Shown here: in pieces, positions 16,803-24,665 of the stretch
Layout: every line of letters starts with the position of its first letter
Position numbering within the stretch: the first letter of the stretch is position 1
Assembly: GCF_000430845.1 (NCBI RefSeq)
Contig: NZ_AUMU01000003.1
Location: 62,001 to 126,000, forward strand
Direction: 5' to 3'
DNA from: Chryseobacterium gregarium DSM 19109
GTDB taxonomy: Bacteria; Bacteroidota; Bacteroidia; Flavobacteriales; Weeksellaceae
Length of the DNA stretch: 64,000 nucleotides
The notes under the pieces: generated by a model
What the model saw: the letters and a program-made list of their open reading frames with translations, nothing else
Told to the model about the DNA's origin: nothing
Databases searched by the model: none
Made by a program: the position numbers and the translations under genes

Positions 16803-18005
16803 ATGAAGAATACCAAATTTGTATCATTGCTTTTTGTTTTGTCTGCAGGAAGTATGATGTTTGCCCAGGATGACCTCATCAACAAATTAAAAAACAACCA
16901 GTCCCAACACGCCAATTTCCAGTTTACCACTCTGAAAGATGTAGGCGCCACTTCAGTAAAGAACCAGGGGTCTTCGGGAACATGCTGGAGCTATTCGGGA
17001 AACTCTTTTCTTGAATCTGAAATGCAGAGAATGGGTAAGAAGCCTGTTGATTTAGCCGAGATCTTCACGGCAAGAAACTCTTATCACGACAAAGCCAAAT
17101 TATACGTCCTGAACAACGGTGCCATCAGCTGGGGCGATGGTGGCGAGCTTCATGATGTAATCAATATGTACAAAAAATACGGAGCGGTTCCACAGGAGGT
17201 GTACACCGGTTTACAGCAGGGACAGACGATGAATAATTTTTCTGAAATGCAGGGCAAATTAAAACCTGTATTAGACAGCCTAGTGCAGGCCGCCGCCAAA
17301 GGGAAGCTTTCTGACAACTGGATGTCTTCCGTGGATGTCATCCTCGACCAATATTTAGGAAAAGTTCCCGCCAACTTTACGTATGAAGGAAAATCGTATA
17401 CCCCGCAGACTTTTGCAAAGCAGGTAGTCGGGATTAATCCTGAAGATTATGTAGAACTGTCTTCTTATAAAGATTATCCGTATTACCAGAAATTTGTAGT
17501 TCCGATTCCTGATAACTGGAGTCACGATTCTGACTGGAACGTTCCGATGAAGGATTTAACGGCGATTATCGATAATGCTGTGGGTAAAGGATATTCCATA
17601 GGATGGGCGACTGATGTTTCGGAGCCTTATTTTTCTTATAAAAACGGGGTAGCCTATGTTCCGGATATGGATCTGAATCAGATCAATGCAGAAAACAAAG
17701 GAACCTTATTCACGGAACCGAAAAAAGATAAAACGATCACTGAAGACATGCGTCAGCAGGCATTAAATAACCTTTCCACCACCGATGATCATGGGATGCA
17801 TATTGTAGGCCTTGCAAAAGACCAGTCGGGAAAGGAATACTATATGGTGAAAAATTCATGGGGCGTGACCAATGATTTTGAAGGGTATATCTACGTCACA
17901 AAACCGTATGTTGAATATAAGTCGACAGCAATCCTGGTTCACAAAGACGCATTGCCCAAAAACATTAAAAAACAGTTAAAGCCAACGAAGAATATCGGCC
18001 TTTAA
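16803..18005 (+). CDS. Secreted C1-family (papain/bleomycin-hydrolase-like) cysteine peptidase
   Basis: A 400-residue exported peptidase with a signal peptide ending MMFAQ (about 22). The nucleophile C61 sits in NQGSSGTCWSYS; the oxyanion-hole Gln is in NQG; the general-base His is in TTDDHGMHIVGLAKD and the orienting Asn in MVKNSWG. Long inserts between Cys and His resemble the aminopeptidase C / bleomycin-hydrolase group, but the signal peptide points to action outside the cytosol. Single-gene unit with a terminator at 18044-18072. The substrate range is unknown. Confidence 0.88.
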   Translation: MKNTKFVSLLFVLSAGSMMFAQDDLINKLKNNQSQHANFQFTTLKDVGATSVKNQGSSGTCWSYSGNSFLESEMQRMGKKPVDLAEIFTARNSYHDKAKLYVLNNGAISWGDGGELHDVINMYKKYGAVPQEVYTGLQQGQTMNNFSEMQGKLKPVLDSLVQAAAKGKLSDNWMSSVDVILDQYLGKVPANFTYEGKSYTPQTFAKQVVGINPEDYVELSSYKDYPYYQKFVVPIPDNWSHDSDWNVPMKDLTAIIDNAVGKGYSIGWATDVSEPYFSYKNGVAYVPDMDLNQINAENKGTLFTEPKKDKTITEDMRQQALNNLSTTDDHGMHIVGLAKDQSGKEYYMVKNSWGVTNDFEGYIYVTKPYVEYKSTAILVHKDALPKNIKKQLKPTKNIGL

Positions 18006-18043
18006 AATACATCACTGCTGTCATCAGCATATTTAATCCTTTC

Positions 18044-18072
18044 AAACCGTTTTCATTTTTTGAAGACGGTTT
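18044..18072 (+). terminator. Terminator after the C1 peptidase
   Basis: AAACCGT pairs with ACGGTTT and TTC with GAA across a symmetric one-base mismatch; TGTTTT follows on the plus strand. Confidence 0.6.
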
Positions 18073-18337
18073 TGTTTTCACGTGTCCGGCCGTTAATTCC
18101 TGAATATCTTTAACTGAAATTACTGAATTGATCAGCTGTTTTTGAAGAGGAAAAACCACCCAGGAAAAATCCTGAGCGGTTTCGTTTAAAAATTTAAATA
18201 GGTAAATCAAGATATAGTAAACTGTCAATCATCAAAAGTGAATAAGGCCCCGAAGTGAATAGTAAATAATGGATACCGGTACAGAAAATTGTAAAACCAA
18301 ACCGGTACAGAGCCACATCCACGATTGACGATTCACA

Positions 18338-19399
18338 TTAATAGAGTACACCCATGCTTTCTGCGGAAAAATCAAGAAGCTCTTCCGTTTTTCCTTCTTT
18401 TATTTTTTTCACCCATTCCGGGTCCTGTAACAGGGCACGTCCGACTGCTACCAGGTCAAAATCGCCTCTTTCCAGCCTTCGGGTCAATTCTGATAAATCA
18501 GTTTTCTCCGTTCCCTGTCCGGCAAATGCAGACATGAAATCTCCTTCAAGTCCTACCGATCCTACGGTAATGGTCGGCTGTCCGGTAATTTTTTTCGCCC
18601 AGCCTGCAAAATTCAGGTCGGAACCTTCAAATTCCGGTTCCCAGAAGCGTCTTTGCGAACAGTGAAAAATATCCACTCCGGCTTCTTTCAGCGGCAACAG
18701 CCATTCTTCCATTTCCTCGGGCGTGTGGGCCAGTTTGGCAGAATAATCCTGCTGCTTCCACTGGGAAAGCCTGATGATGATGGTGAAACCCTCTCCTACC
18801 GCCTCTCTCATGGCTTTTATGATATCCACGGCAAACCGGCTTCGTTCCTTTAACGTTTTCCCTCCGTATTCATCGGTCCTTGTATTAGTTACCTCCCAGA
18901 AAAACTGGTCAATCAGATACCCGTGAGCACCGTGGATTTCCAAAACATCAAACCCTGAATCCTTAGCTGATTTTGCCGAAGCAGCAAACTGGGCGATCGT
19001 ATCCTGAATATCCTCCAGGGTCATTGTGGAAGCCTTTTCCATATCAACCAACGGATAATCGGCAGAACTTCTCGTATCACCTACATGCCAGATCTGAGGA
19101 CCCATTTTTCCGCCGTTTTCATGAACGGCATCAATTACGTTTTTCCATCCGTTCAAAGCTTCTGTACCGTAGAAATCCGGGATGTTCTGCATGTTTTTGG
19201 AAGCCGGCCTGTTGATCACGGTTCCTTCGGAAATAATCAATCCTACTTCTGCCGCTGCCCTCCGTGCATAATAATCTGCAATCTGCTGCGTCGGAACACC
19301 ATTATCAGACTGTGCCCTGGTCATCGGAGCCATTACGATTCTATTGTTAAGCTGTAGATTTTTGTATTGAAAAGGTTTAAATAATGATTCTGTGCTCAT
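18338..19399 (-). CDS. Old-yellow-enzyme family alkene reductase
   Basis: An FMN- and NAD(P)H-dependent oxidoreductase of 353 residues that reduces electrophilic alkenes or nitro compounds in this family. Features: LQLNNRIVMAPMTRAQS at the N-terminus, GPQIWHVGDTRS, DVLEIHGAHGYLIDQFF with the substrate-binding His region, RTDEYGGKTLKERSRF, and DFDLVAVGRALLQDPEW near the C-terminal phosphate-binding site. It is divergent from an HxlR-type regulator, with a GTTAC-N5-GTAAC palindrome 24 bases upstream of its start, so induction by a reactive electrophile through that regulator is likely but inferred. Confidence 0.93.
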   Translation of the reverse strand: MSTESLFKPFQYKNLQLNNRIVMAPMTRAQSDNGVPTQQIADYYARRAAAEVGLIISEGTVINRPASKNMQNIPDFYGTEALNGWKNVIDAVHENGGKMGPQIWHVGDTRSSADYPLVDMEKASTMTLEDIQDTIAQFAASAKSAKDSGFDVLEIHGAHGYLIDQFFWEVTNTRTDEYGGKTLKERSRFAVDIIKAMREAVGEGFTIIIRLSQWKQQDYSAKLAHTPEEMEEWLLPLKEAGVDIFHCSQRRFWEPEFEGSDLNFAGWAKKITGQPTITVGSVGLEGDFMSAFAGQGTEKTDLSELTRRLERGDFDLVAVGRALLQDPEWVKKIKEGKTEELLDFSAESMGVLY

Positions 19400-19422
19400 C
19401 TTTATACTAACTGTTTATAATT

Positions 19423-19437
19423 GTTACACAAAGTAAC
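19423..19437. promoter_or_regulatory. Palindromic operator GTTAC-N5-GTAAC
   Basis: A perfect 5+5 inverted repeat (spacer ACAAA) between the divergent reductase and HxlR genes, 24 bases from the reductase start. The half-site GTAAC is repeated four more times at 19480-19519. Confidence 0.5.
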
Positions 19438-19479
19438 TAATAATAGTTCACTTTTGTATCTTACCATTGGAAAAAAGTG

Positions 19480-19519
19480 GTAACTTCGCAGTAACTTACA
19501 TTAGTAACATAAAAGTAAC
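19480..19519. promoter_or_regulatory. Four direct GTAAC half-sites before hxlR
   Basis: GTAAC occurs at 19480, 19491, 19504 and 19515, giving start-to-start spacings of 11, 13 and 11 bases, close to one helical turn. The last copy ends two bases before the HxlR start codon. Same-face repeats are what a cooperatively binding dimeric regulator would use. Confidence 0.45.
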
Positions 19520-19521
19520 AC

Positions 19522-19911
19522 ATGGTAAAAAATGAACTGATGAAATACAGCTGCCCGCTGGGTAAAGCAATGTCTGCGCTGGGAAGCAAATGGAAACCGA
19601 TCATTGTACTGGTGATCAAAGACCGGAAACTGCGTTTCGGGGAACTTGCCGTGCGCATCAATGTCATTTCCAGGAAAGTCCTTACGGATCAGCTGCGCGA
19701 AATGCAGTCGGACGGGCTGGTAATCCGGGAAGAGTTCAAAGAACTCCCTCCGAGGGTTGAATATTCGCTGACGGAAAAAGGACTGGCATTGCTGCCGATT
19801 TTATACCAACTGGAAGAATGGGAAACAAGGTATCATGTTTATGATCCGATTAAGGAGAAGGATTGTAAAACTCTTTTGGAAAGTAAGAAAGTAAAAAAGG
19901 CTGTCGTTTGA
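19522..19911 (+). CDS. HxlR-family transcriptional regulator
   Basis: A 129-residue winged-helix protein. It has the HxlR hallmarks: an early Cys (CPLGKAMSALGSKWKPIIVLVI), KLRFGELAVRINVISRKVLTDQLREMQSDGLVIRE recognition-helix region, and the wing FKELPPRVEYSLTEKG. The N-terminal Cys in such proteins can act as an electrophile or redox sensor, consistent with control of the divergent alkene reductase. The intergenic DNA is full of GTAAC half-sites, some up against its own start, so autoregulation is likely. Confidence 0.93.
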   Translation: MVKNELMKYSCPLGKAMSALGSKWKPIIVLVIKDRKLRFGELAVRINVISRKVLTDQLREMQSDGLVIREEFKELPPRVEYSLTEKGLALLPILYQLEEWETRYHVYDPIKEKDCKTLLESKKVKKAVV

Positions 19912-19920
19912 CAGTTTTTT
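19901..19920 (+). terminator. Terminator overlapping the hxlR stop
   Basis: CTGTC pairs with GACAG around a GTTT loop that contains part of the stop codon; six T follow. Confidence 0.6.
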
Positions 19921-19927
19921 ATTTAAT

Positions 19928-20425
19928 TTATTCTCGTAATATTTTTTTAATCATTGGAAGTTTATCTTCACTGACAAGTCCCATTATTTCTCTAATGTTT
20001 CCTTCTTTGTCTAAAATAAATGACATTGGAAATCTTTGAACCATTAAATAAGATTGCAATTGTTTTCCTGCATCTGTTATTTGAAAGAATGTATAACTTC
20101 TTTTTAGTAAAAAATTATTTACCTTATCTGCAGGGTCATGTGTGATAGCAATGAAATTAGCATTGGGAACAGATTCTTTCAATTCATTTAAAACGGGAAT
20201 TTCTTTAATACATGGTGCACAATTAGTAAACCATAGATTAATTAGAGTATTTTTACCTTTTAAATAATTAGAATCAAAATTTTTTCCATCCTTATCTTTA
20301 TAATTTTCGATTGGAAAATGAGTTCCCAATTTTTTTTCCATATCGGGAAATGTTCTGAACTGTGAAGTTTGTGCAATTAGTATAGAATTACAAACCAGCA
20401 AAAATAAAATCACAAATTTTTTCAT
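19928..20425 (-). CDS. TlpA-like periplasmic thioredoxin
   Basis: A 165-residue secreted thioredoxin-fold protein. The signal peptide is the first 18 residues (ending LIAQ). The active site is NCAPCIKE, a CxxC motif, and the cis-proline strand is QRFPMSFILDKEGNI. TlpA-type proteins reduce or resolve thiols in the periplasm. It is divergent from the GLPGLI gene by only 66 bases and shares the low GC of the grasp-with-spasm locus, so it probably belongs to the same acquired island. A role in handling the single Cys of the precursor peptide is speculation. Confidence 0.88.
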   Translation of the reverse strand: MKKFVILFLLVCNSILIAQTSQFRTFPDMEKKLGTHFPIENYKDKDGKNFDSNYLKGKNTLINLWFTNCAPCIKEIPVLNELKESVPNANFIAITHDPADKVNNFLLKRSYTFFQITDAGKQLQSYLMVQRFPMSFILDKEGNIREIMGLVSEDKLPMIKKILRE

Positions 20426-20491
20426 ACAATATTAATTTTTTTAACGAATATATTATTTTTTATATATTTTAGCAAAACAATTCACAATGTA

Positions 20492-21361
20492 ATGAAACTA
20501 ATTATTATTCTATCTTTTTTCTGTTGGGGTTTTATAAGTAGTCAAAATAAACGATTTATTTATGAATATACTTTCTCTAATGATTCTACAAATCTTGAAA
20601 GTAAAAAAAATGAACTTTTAGTTTTAGATACATCATCAGAGGGCTCGTTATTTTACAGCAATAAGATTAATGAAATCGATTCTCTGTACAACCTTAGAGA
20701 TCCTAAAGGAAATCCACCACAATTTTATCCTTATAGCAATGTTTTATTCCGTGAGATCATTATCAATAAAAAGAATGATACACCTAAGTTATACTATATG
20801 GGCGGTCCTACAAGGAATTATTTCGAAGTAATGCTTGATAATAAGATTCATTGGACAATACTTCCTGAGACTAAAATTTTTGAAAACTATAAGATCCAAA
20901 AAGCTACTGCAAAAATAAACTATAGAGAATGGGATGTTTGGTTTACCAAAGAAATACCCTTAAATATTGGACCCTACACTTTTCAAGGCTTACCAGGCTT
21001 AATAATAATTGCGGAAGATCGGACAAAATCTCAAAGTTTTAAACTTGTAGGAATTTCAAATATAGGCGATGTAGATCTAAATTTTATTCCGATGTTTCAG
21101 AGTAAGCAGCGCGAATCTTTAAATACTAAAGTTACTTTAACACATAAAGAATTTAAAAAATTACTAATCAATAATGATGATCAGTTTGTGAATAACGTTG
21201 TACAATCAACTAATAATGAAAACGAAGTTGTGTCTTCAAAATTTTATGATTCATCAGGAAATGAAATTTCAAAATCTGACTATATTAAAAATCAACGCGA
21301 AGCAAGAAAAGCAATTCTAAAAAGGAATAACAATAAACTAATTAATGACTTTAAAAAATAG
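20492..21361 (+). CDS. GLPGLI-family secreted protein
   Basis: A 289-residue protein with a signal peptide (1-18) and the family-defining motif GLPGLI at residues 166-171 within YTFQGLPGLIIIAEDRTKS. The family is common in Flavobacteria and often adjoins peptide-modification genes, but no biochemical function is known. The C-terminal 50 residues are basic and helical. It is the first gene of the plus-strand run that continues 52 bases later with the RiPP precursor, so it probably belongs to the same pathway, acting in the periplasm or envelope. Codon use is AT-rich like the rest of the island. Confidence 0.88.
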   Translation: MKLIIILSFFCWGFISSQNKRFIYEYTFSNDSTNLESKKNELLVLDTSSEGSLFYSNKINEIDSLYNLRDPKGNPPQFYPYSNVLFREIIINKKNDTPKLYYMGGPTRNYFEVMLDNKIHWTILPETKIFENYKIQKATAKINYREWDVWFTKEIPLNIGPYTFQGLPGLIIIAEDRTKSQSFKLVGISNIGDVDLNFIPMFQSKQRESLNTKVTLTHKEFKKLLINNDDQFVNNVVQSTNNENEVVSSKFYDSSGNEISKSDYIKNQREARKAILKRNNNKLINDFKK

Positions 21362-21413
21362 GAGTAACCGAAAATCCTTTAAAGAGTAGGAAAACTAAAC
21401 ATAAATTTTTTAA

Positions 21414-21641
21414 ATGAAAACAATTAAAGATTTTCAAGAAGAAAACAGTTTAAATCTTGAAAAAGAAACAATGGGAAACATCATGGGAGGAAAATTACCT
21501 GATGGTGGTACAACGAGAAGAGAAGATCTTTGTACTGGTGCAAATGGCGGTGACAGTGAAGTATCTTATTGGTCTGATGGCGGTACACTAATTACCCTTG
21601 ATGGGACAACGGAAGATGGAGGAACTTACCATTATCCATAA
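21414..21641 (+). CDS. Precursor peptide of the grasp-with-spasm RiPP system
   Basis: A 75-residue peptide. The leader (about 1-26) is helical and starts KTIKDFQEENSLNLEKE, ending in MGNIMGG, a double-glycine boundary at 25-26. The remaining core of about 49 residues is rich in Thr, Ser, Asp and Glu and contains DGGT three times (30-33, 55-58, 68-71). Such Thr/Ser plus Asp/Glu patterns are what ATP-grasp ligases of graspetide pathways join into side-chain esters or amides. One Cys (C40) and a Tyr/His-rich tail complete the core. Identified by position (seven bases before gwsG), size and leader; the ring pattern cannot be predicted. Confidence 0.85.
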   Translation: MKTIKDFQEENSLNLEKETMGNIMGGKLPDGGTTRREDLCTGANGGDSEVSYWSDGGTLITLDGTTEDGGTYHYP

Positions 21642-21648
21642 TAGTTAA

Positions 21649-22569
21649 ATGGTTCTCATTTTATCCAACAAAAATGATTTTACAACCAATCTTGTACAGG
21701 ATTGGTTGTATCATTATGGAAAGGAAGTAACACGAATAAATAGTTATATAACAGATTTAAGTTTCAGGACGAATAATATTTTTATTAAGTCAGAAACAGA
21801 TGAACACATAGATTTAAACGATGTTAAATCATTTTGGTATAGAAAAGGAAGTATAATAAAGCCTATGATTACGAATCACCAAACAATTAAAAGTGAATTT
21901 GAAATAACCGAAGGATATATTTCTTACTTATTAAGAGAAAAAAAAGGAATTGGCCATTATCAGCAAGCCATGAACTTAAATAAGTTAATTGTTTTACAGA
22001 CTGCAAAGAAAAATGGATTAAATATTCCGGAGACATATGTATTGGACAATAAGGAAGACTTATCAAATTTAATTTCTGAAAATAAGAATAGGGAGTTTAT
22101 TACCAAAATGAAGACCGAGTCCTCAATGTTTCAGTTTCAGGATACAGCTTCAATTATTTATACTAATGTTTTAAATGAAAAATTTATAAAAAGTTTCCCC
22201 GAAAGATTTGCGCCTTCATTAATACAGGAGAAAATTGAAAAATTAATGGAAATTAGAACCTTTTTCTTGAACGGTAAAACATGGTCAATGGCTATCTTTT
22301 CACAAAATGATGATCAAACAAAAGATGATTACAGACGTTATAACAATAAAAAGCCAAATCGACATACTTTATTCAAACTTCCAAAGAATTTAGAGGATAA
22401 ACTGTGTTTAGTTATGAATGACCTTAATTTAGATACTGGCTCAATAGATTGGATTTTAACTAGAGGTAATCAATATTATTTTTTAGAGGTAAATCCAACA
22501 GGACAATTTTCAAATATGTCAATGACATGTAATTATCCACTAGAAAAATTAATAGCAGAAAAATTATGA
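21649..22569 (+). CDS. gwsG: ATP-grasp peptide maturase of the grasp-with-spasm system
   Basis: A 306-residue cytosolic ATP-grasp ligase. It resembles the graspetide (microviridin-type) ligases that activate Asp/Glu side chains of a precursor and join them to Ser/Thr/Lys. Seen: a pre-grasp domain (about 1-100), the ATP-binding strands around FITKMKTESSMFQF (150-163) and IQEKIEKLMEIRTFFLNGK (192-210), and the metal ligands D267, E280 and N282 in SIDWIL and EVNPTGQF. It sits seven bases after the precursor gene and overlaps the next small ORF by four bases (ATGA). The family name is by recall; the reaction on this precursor is inference. Confidence 0.9.
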   Translation: MVLILSNKNDFTTNLVQDWLYHYGKEVTRINSYITDLSFRTNNIFIKSETDEHIDLNDVKSFWYRKGSIIKPMITNHQTIKSEFEITEGYISYLLREKKGIGHYQQAMNLNKLIVLQTAKKNGLNIPETYVLDNKEDLSNLISENKNREFITKMKTESSMFQFQDTASIIYTNVLNEKFIKSFPERFAPSLIQEKIEKLMEIRTFFLNGKTWSMAIFSQNDDQTKDDYRRYNNKKPNRHTLFKLPKNLEDKLCLVMNDLNLDTGSIDWILTRGNQYYFLEVNPTGQFSNMSMTCNYPLEKLIAEKL

Positions 22570-22745
22570 AGTTTATAGAATTTAAAAAAAATATAAATGA
22601 AAATCCACAAATATTTTCATTACCAATGTTTTACTTAGAGGAACAGCCAATAAGTATAAGTAAGAGAAAAGTTTTATTTAGTAATTTTTATAATGGAAAT
22701 TATATTTTAGATCCGTTTTATAAAAATATACATCGTTTAATATGA
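22566..22745 (+). CDS. 59-codon ORF coupled between gwsG and gwsS
   Basis: A short ORF that begins with the ATG overlapping the gwsG stop (ATGA at 22566) and ends with the TGA overlapping the gwsS start (ATGA at 22742). The product starts KFIEFKKNINENPQIFSLPM and has an aromatic-rich second half (FSNFYNGNYILDPFYKNIH). It has no signal peptide, membrane segment or recognised domain. Four-base overlaps on both sides strongly suggest that ribosomes pass through it, so it is either a real small protein of the pathway or a device for coupling. I do not recognise it. Confidence 0.68.
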   Translation: MKFIEFKKNINENPQIFSLPMFYLEEQPISISKRKVLFSNFYNGNYILDPFYKNIHRLI

Positions 22746-23833
22746 TATATTTTAAGATATTTCCAAATTGTAAAATTGTATCAGGAAAAAAGAATGCTAT
22801 AATACACGATTTGGAAAGAAATACTTCGGAATTAATACCTTTGGAATTTGCACAAATTCTTAATGAATTAGATAAAAAAATTCCTCTTGATATTCTTAAC
22901 TCTAGATATACGGATGATGAACAAAAAATAATTGAAGTTAACTTACAACATATTGTAGATAAAGAATACGGAATATTCTGTTCTGAGGAGCTTTTCTCAT
23001 GCTTCCCTGAAATGTCATTAGAGTTTCAAGAAGCTAGTGAAATCACAAATTCTATTATTGAACTGAAATACAGTACTATATTTAACCTGAATAACTACCT
23101 TATTCAATTAGAGGAACTAGGCTGTTTTGATGTATCAATAGTATTTTATGAGCCGTTAACTGAGAAAAATTTCATCGACTTATTTAATCAAATTCCGCAG
23201 AACAGAATTAAGTCCGTTGAAATATTGTCAAAGTGGCATGAAGATTTAAATGATTCTTTATTTTCAAGAATTAATGAATTTTGTCCTCAAATTGTAAGAC
23301 TTTCTTTCTTTGCTGCTCCTTTTGAGAAACTTGAAACTTGGGATAGGGATAAAAATATTCTTTTTGAAAGACAGTTTGTCACTGCAAATATTATAAATTT
23401 TACTCATTGCGGAAAGGTGGAACCTAAATATTTTAATACTAATATTTACAAAGTTTTAGAATCTATCAATCATAATTCATGTCTTCATAAAAAAATTACA
23501 ATTGATACTCACGGCAATATCAAAAACTGTCCCGCAATACATCAAAATTTCGGAAATATTAAGACGAATTCACTTAGAGAAGTATTAAATACATCTGACT
23601 TTAAAAAATATTGGAATCTTACAAAAGATAATATTGAAGTTTGTAAAGATTGTGAATTTCGATATATTTGTACAGATTGCAGAGCCTATACAGAAAGAAC
23701 ACATTTTAGTGAAGAAGGACTCGATATATCAAAGCCATTAAAATGTGGTTATAATCCATATATTGGAGAATGGGAAGATTGGAGTACTAATCCTTTGAAG
23801 CAAAAAGTAATGCAATATTATAAGATAAAATAA
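22742..23833 (+). CDS. gwsS: SPASM-domain protein of the grasp-with-spasm system, without a radical-SAM motif
   Basis: A 363-residue protein. The N-terminus (about 1-80) resembles a PqqD-like leader-binding domain. The middle (about 100-240) is where radical-SAM enzymes carry CxxxCxxC; no such motif is present. The C-terminus is a cysteine-rich SPASM domain: C247, C263, C301-x2-C304-x5-C310-x2-C313 and C335 can ligate auxiliary Fe-S clusters. The protein is the known partner of GwsG in this system, but without the catalytic cluster its role may be structural, such as presenting the precursor. The start codon overlaps the preceding ORF by four bases. Confidence 0.88.
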   Translation: MIYFKIFPNCKIVSGKKNAIIHDLERNTSELIPLEFAQILNELDKKIPLDILNSRYTDDEQKIIEVNLQHIVDKEYGIFCSEELFSCFPEMSLEFQEASEITNSIIELKYSTIFNLNNYLIQLEELGCFDVSIVFYEPLTEKNFIDLFNQIPQNRIKSVEILSKWHEDLNDSLFSRINEFCPQIVRLSFFAAPFEKLETWDRDKNILFERQFVTANIINFTHCGKVEPKYFNTNIYKVLESINHNSCLHKKITIDTHGNIKNCPAIHQNFGNIKTNSLREVLNTSDFKKYWNLTKDNIEVCKDCEFRYICTDCRAYTERTHFSEEGLDISKPLKCGYNPYIGEWEDWSTNPLKQKVMQYYKIK

Positions 23834-23930
23834 AATCGCTTTTTTACAAAGGCAGTTTCAAAATTTATATAAAATCATTAATTAAAATATCGTAGGTTAT
23901 GTATAAAAGATTTATTTAAAAAATATCAGC

Positions 23931-24665
23931 TTATTTTCCTATAACCAGCATATTCGCAAAAGGCGTAATTTTCTTGTTCTTAACAATTTTCAGGCCTGCT
24001 TCGGAAACTGCTTTTTTCCATTGCTTCTGGCTTAAAAAATGAAAGGCTCCGATATTAAAGAAAATGAAATTGGTGAGATCCCTGAACTGTTCCGAAACAA
24101 TGATGATTCCTTCATCTTTCAAAATCCTTTTGACTTCTGTAAAAAACAAAACCCTTTGATGATGGTCCAGAATTTCATGGAGAGCCGTTACCGCAAGAAT
24201 GACATCCTGAGACTGGTTTTCAAAAGGAAGCCTGTCCGGTGAAATCCTGATTTCTTCAGGATTGGGCGGAAATACTTTTTTGGAAATTTTTATCCCCTTA
24301 TCTTTTTCGTGTCTGTTTTCGAAAATGTCACAAACCGTTAAATGCAGAGCGGGGTATTTTTCCTCCAGGGTTCTTGACAAAGGATCAAAGCTTGCGTGAA
24401 TGAGAACGGCACTTTCGGTTTTCTTTAAGTCAATGATTTCTTTTAAATTTTTCAAGGCATATAAATCCGAACGGTCATACAGAATATAAGCTGCGACGAG
24501 TGAAGCGATGATGTTTAAAACAATAAGTCCGCTGACGACTCTTAAGACCAAGATCAGTAATTCCGATTTTATCAGGAATGACAGCCCTAACAAAAGGATT
24601 GAAACTATAACTCCCAGGAGTATTTTCGGTTTGTTGAAGAGGATGACGAGTCTGGTGATTTTCAT
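23931..24665 (-). CDS. Membrane-anchored class I methyltransferase-like protein
   Basis: A 244-residue protein with two N-terminal hydrophobic segments (about 13-31 and 34-60) followed by a Rossmann-type methyltransferase domain. Visible: the acidic strand HLTVCDIF, an LPFENQSQDVILAVTALHEI motif typical of type-11 methyltransferases, and RILKDEGIIIVSEQF. The usual glycine-rich motif I is replaced by SAVLIHASFDPLSRTLEE, so SAM binding is not certain. Substrate unknown; its membrane location suggests a lipid or quinone-like target. Convergent with gwsS, and outside the AT-rich island. Confidence 0.75.
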   Translation of the reverse strand: MKITRLVILFNKPKILLGVIVSILLLGLSFLIKSELLILVLRVVSGLIVLNIIASLVAAYILYDRSDLYALKNLKEIIDLKKTESAVLIHASFDPLSRTLEEKYPALHLTVCDIFENRHEKDKGIKISKKVFPPNPEEIRISPDRLPFENQSQDVILAVTALHEILDHHQRVLFFTEVKRILKDEGIIIVSEQFRDLTNFIFFNIGAFHFLSQKQWKKAVSEAGLKIVKNKKITPFANMLVIGK

